A stretch of 15,098 bases of DNA. Source: Chlorobium sp. (GTDB taxonomy: Bacteria; Bacteroidota; Chlorobiia; Chlorobiales; Chlorobiaceae). The DNA is taken from positions 1 through 15,098 of the forward strand of contig JANQGE010000088.1 in assembly GCA_028277485.1 (NCBI GenBank), given 5' to 3'. Of this stretch, positions 13,502 through 15,098 are shown piece after piece. Within the stretch, counting starts at the first letter, position 1, and every line of letters begins with the position of its first letter. The notes under the pieces were generated by a model. The model did no database searches, was not told the origin of the DNA, and was given only the letters and a program-made list of their open reading frames with translations. The position numbers and the translations under genes were made by a program.

Positions 13502-13903
13502 ATGCCGTTTGAGTCGAACAAGAGTTATTACTCCATAGGAGAGGTGAGTAAGATTACCGGAATTCCCGCTTACCTGCTAAGATACTGGGAAAAATTCTTC
13601 AGCGAACTTAACCCCGGCCGGGACACAAGGGACAACAGAAGGTACACCAACAAGGATATTGCGATGGTTCTGACGATTAAGGAGCTTGTTTATGAAAAAG
13701 GGTATAAACTCGAAAAGGCTTCACAAATGGTGAAGGGAGGCACGACCGATACCGATTCTGACGAGAGAACAGGAGAAATTCTGAAACTGCGTAAACAGAT
13801 CAGCAAGGAAAAAAGGAGCCATGCCATAACACACCAGCGCCGCAGGGAGCTTCTGCAGGACATCAAGGAGGAAGTTGAAGAGATCCTTCAAATGCTGGGA
13901 TAA
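13502..13903 (+). CDS. MerR-type helix-turn-helix regulator
   Basis: A 133-residue DNA-binding protein. Residues about 9-78 form a MerR-like winged helix-turn-helix: YYSIGEVSKITGIPAYLLRYWEK, then NRRYTNKDIAMVLTIKELVYEKGYKLEKASQMV. The C-terminal part (about 92-133) is a charged helix fit for a dimerising coiled coil. There is no cysteine in the whole protein, so it is not a thiol metal sensor. I start at the ATG 13502 (MPFESNKSYY); a GTG at 13478 is in frame but lies in the element flank. Residues 82-87 (within TTDTDSDE) are encoded by 18 bp identical to palindromic repeat G. It converges on fmoA, 90 bp away, sharing one terminator; a link to photosynthesis regulation would be a guess from position only. 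Confidence 0.88.
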   Translation: MPFESNKSYYSIGEVSKITGIPAYLLRYWEKFFSELNPGRDTRDNRRYTNKDIAMVLTIKELVYEKGYKLEKASQMVKGGTTDTDSDERTGEILKLRKQISKEKRSHAITHQRRRELLQDIKEEVEEILQMLG

Positions 13904-13940
13904 GGGGAGGAATCCCCTTGGGATATGAAAAAAACACAAT

Positions 13941-13972
13941 AAAAAAGCCAGCGGTTCTCCGCTGGCTTTTTT
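13941..13972. terminator. Bidirectional intrinsic terminator between merR-type gene and fmoA
   Basis: A perfect 14-bp stem, AAAAAAGCCAGCGG (13941-13954) with CCGCTGGCTTTTTT (13959-13972), and a TTCT loop. Because each arm carries a run of six A or T, it gives a U-tract on both strands. It lies 37 bp after the MerR-type stop and 21 bp after the fmoA stop. Confidence 0.93.
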
Positions 13973-13993
13973 ATTGCTATCCGAAAACAAATC

Positions 13994-15097
13994 TTACTGT
14001 GCATACAGCACTTCAAACTGGGCGGTTCCACCCTTACAGACATGTTCCACCCATCGAGCGTAGGCTCCGCCGCTCCAGCGATACTCTTCAAGGTTCTGAG
14101 AGCGGAACTGCGGGGCTGAGTAACGGATCTTGTAACCTTTAGGCAGAACAACTTTCAACTGAGCATCAACGGTGAAATCGTTGAATTTACCGACCATGCC
14201 ATGGTGAACCAGAGGAATCAGCGGATGGTTCAGAACTCTGCGAAGACCGCCGCCGGCGTCGCGTGATACACCAGGGAGGTTCCCGTCAACCTTAACCTCG
14301 ATGCCCTGTGAATCCGAGCGGAAGCCACCTTCTATGGAAGCGGGTTTGTTAAGCTGCTCTACCGGGAAAAGCTCGCTCCAGCGGGAAATGGAATCAACGA
14401 TACCTGAACCGGCATGTGAGAACTTCCATCTTGAAACGCCAACAGGACCTTTCTCACCGCTTTCCACACCGAAGTTGTTTACCTGAATCGGAGAGATACG
14501 CTGGCCGCCTTCATTGATTGCTGTAAAAGCAGGGCCGATGAACCAGAACTCGCGGATCCAGTCGTTAAAATATGCTCCGCCACCTGAAATTGATCGCTGA
14601 AAGCCTTCCCACGTGTCGATAAGGTCATTGTTTTCCAGGGGAACCCTCATCATAATATCATGAAACTGACGACCTTGCTGGTAAATAGGGTTGGGGATGT
14701 TTCTGCGGACAGCATCTGAACGGTAGTAGTACATGTTGACTACTGAACCTTCAAAAGAGAATGAGTGGGAAAAATCACCTACTGAAAGCTTACCTTCACC
14801 AACGGCGATTCTTCTGTCTTTGGTTTCATTGGCAATATCGACTTCAACATTAAGCGTGTTTTTTGTGCTGTCGACAATCGATTCGATCGTTGTAGTAAAG
14901 CGTACCGTCCCTTTCTGAGCATCAAGAGGTTTTGCGTCGATCTTGATGTTGCAATCAGCCGGCAGCAAAGGTAACGCTGCTGGTGCATTCACTTTTGCCC
15001 GACCTTTTACTTGTCCCCAGGAGCTTGAACCACCCTCGAGAATAATCTCGTAATCAGCATGGGCGGTTGTAGTGTCTTTAGTGCCGAATAGAGCCAT
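13994..15097 (-). CDS. fmoA: Fenna-Matthews-Olson bacteriochlorophyll a protein
   Basis: The trimeric antenna protein that carries excitation energy from the chlorosome baseplate to the type I reaction centre on the inner side of the cytoplasmic membrane of green sulfur bacteria. The frame is complete, 367 residues (family about 366), from the ATG at 15095-15097 to TAA. It starts MALFGTKDTTTAHADYEIILEGG and ends EHVCKGGTAQFEVLYAQ, both hallmark sequences. The histidines that ligate bacteriochlorophyll magnesium in known structures are all present: H111, H146, H291, H298 and H299. It has no signal peptide or membrane segment, as expected. Its promoter lies outside the window; the shared 14-bp hairpin ends its transcript. 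From memory, DAKPLDAQKG and WEGFQRSISGGG are closer to Prosthecochloris aestuarii than to Chlorobaculum tepidum. Confidence 0.99.
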   Translation of the reverse strand: MALFGTKDTTTAHADYEIILEGGSSSWGQVKGRAKVNAPAALPLLPADCNIKIDAKPLDAQKGTVRFTTTIESIVDSTKNTLNVEVDIANETKDRRIAVGEGKLSVGDFSHSFSFEGSVVNMYYYRSDAVRRNIPNPIYQQGRQFHDIMMRVPLENNDLIDTWEGFQRSISGGGAYFNDWIREFWFIGPAFTAINEGGQRISPIQVNNFGVESGEKGPVGVSRWKFSHAGSGIVDSISRWSELFPVEQLNKPASIEGGFRSDSQGIEVKVDGNLPGVSRDAGGGLRRVLNHPLIPLVHHGMVGKFNDFTVDAQLKVVLPKGYKIRYSAPQFRSQNLEEYRWSGGAYARWVEHVCKGGTAQFEVLYAQ

Positions 15098-15098
15098 A

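Overview
The window reads as chromosomal DNA of a green sulfur bacterium (Chlorobi/Chlorobiaceae). The decisive gene is fmoA at the right edge, the Fenna-Matthews-Olson bacteriochlorophyll a protein, with all five histidine pigment ligands visible. A Chlorobium-type malate dehydrogenase and a sepiapterin reductase very like the Chlorobaculum tepidum enzyme agree with this. From memory the FMO sequence looks closer to Prosthecochloris aestuarii than to C. tepidum, so a Prosthecochloris-like organism is my best guess; no search was run.

Layout. 1-2211 (minus strand): sepiapterin reductase, a YqeY-type protein and the 5' part of serS, probably one transcription unit, with a small mobile element between the last two. 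2318-2708 (plus): a cold-shock gene with its promoter. 2786-3457 (minus): radC. 3458-4046: a long gene-free stretch holding a mobile element, palindromes, a strong sigma-54 (-24/-12) promoter and a roughly 90-nt small RNA with two hairpins and a terminator, matching what I recall of the Chlorobi-1 RNA motif. 4047-4979 (minus): mdh. 5241-5825 (minus): rplU-rpmA with promoter and terminator. 5826-6388: mostly a 473-bp non-coding element. 6389-6826 (minus): a small four-helix membrane protein. 7090-11192 (plus): mutS followed 2 bp later by a radical SAM gene. 11420-13177 (minus): a half-size ABC exporter. 13502-13903 (plus): a MerR-type regulator converging on fmoA (13994-15097, minus) across one shared terminator.

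The genes are mostly housekeeping and photosynthesis functions, and most coding regions look intact. The unusual content is between genes. A family of MITE-like elements with ends GGGCACCTCTA...TAGAGGTGCCC occurs in at least five full-length or near full-length copies, two fragments and one 473-bp version. Four insertions carry matching 4-bp flanking duplications (TCAT, TTAT, TAAA, TAAA). A second palindromic repeat family occurs twice between genes, and an 18-bp piece of it also lies inside the MerR-type coding sequence.

The two points I would follow first are the sigma-54-driven small RNA and the mobile element family. The elements sit at gene borders and supply misleading in-frame GTG starts.
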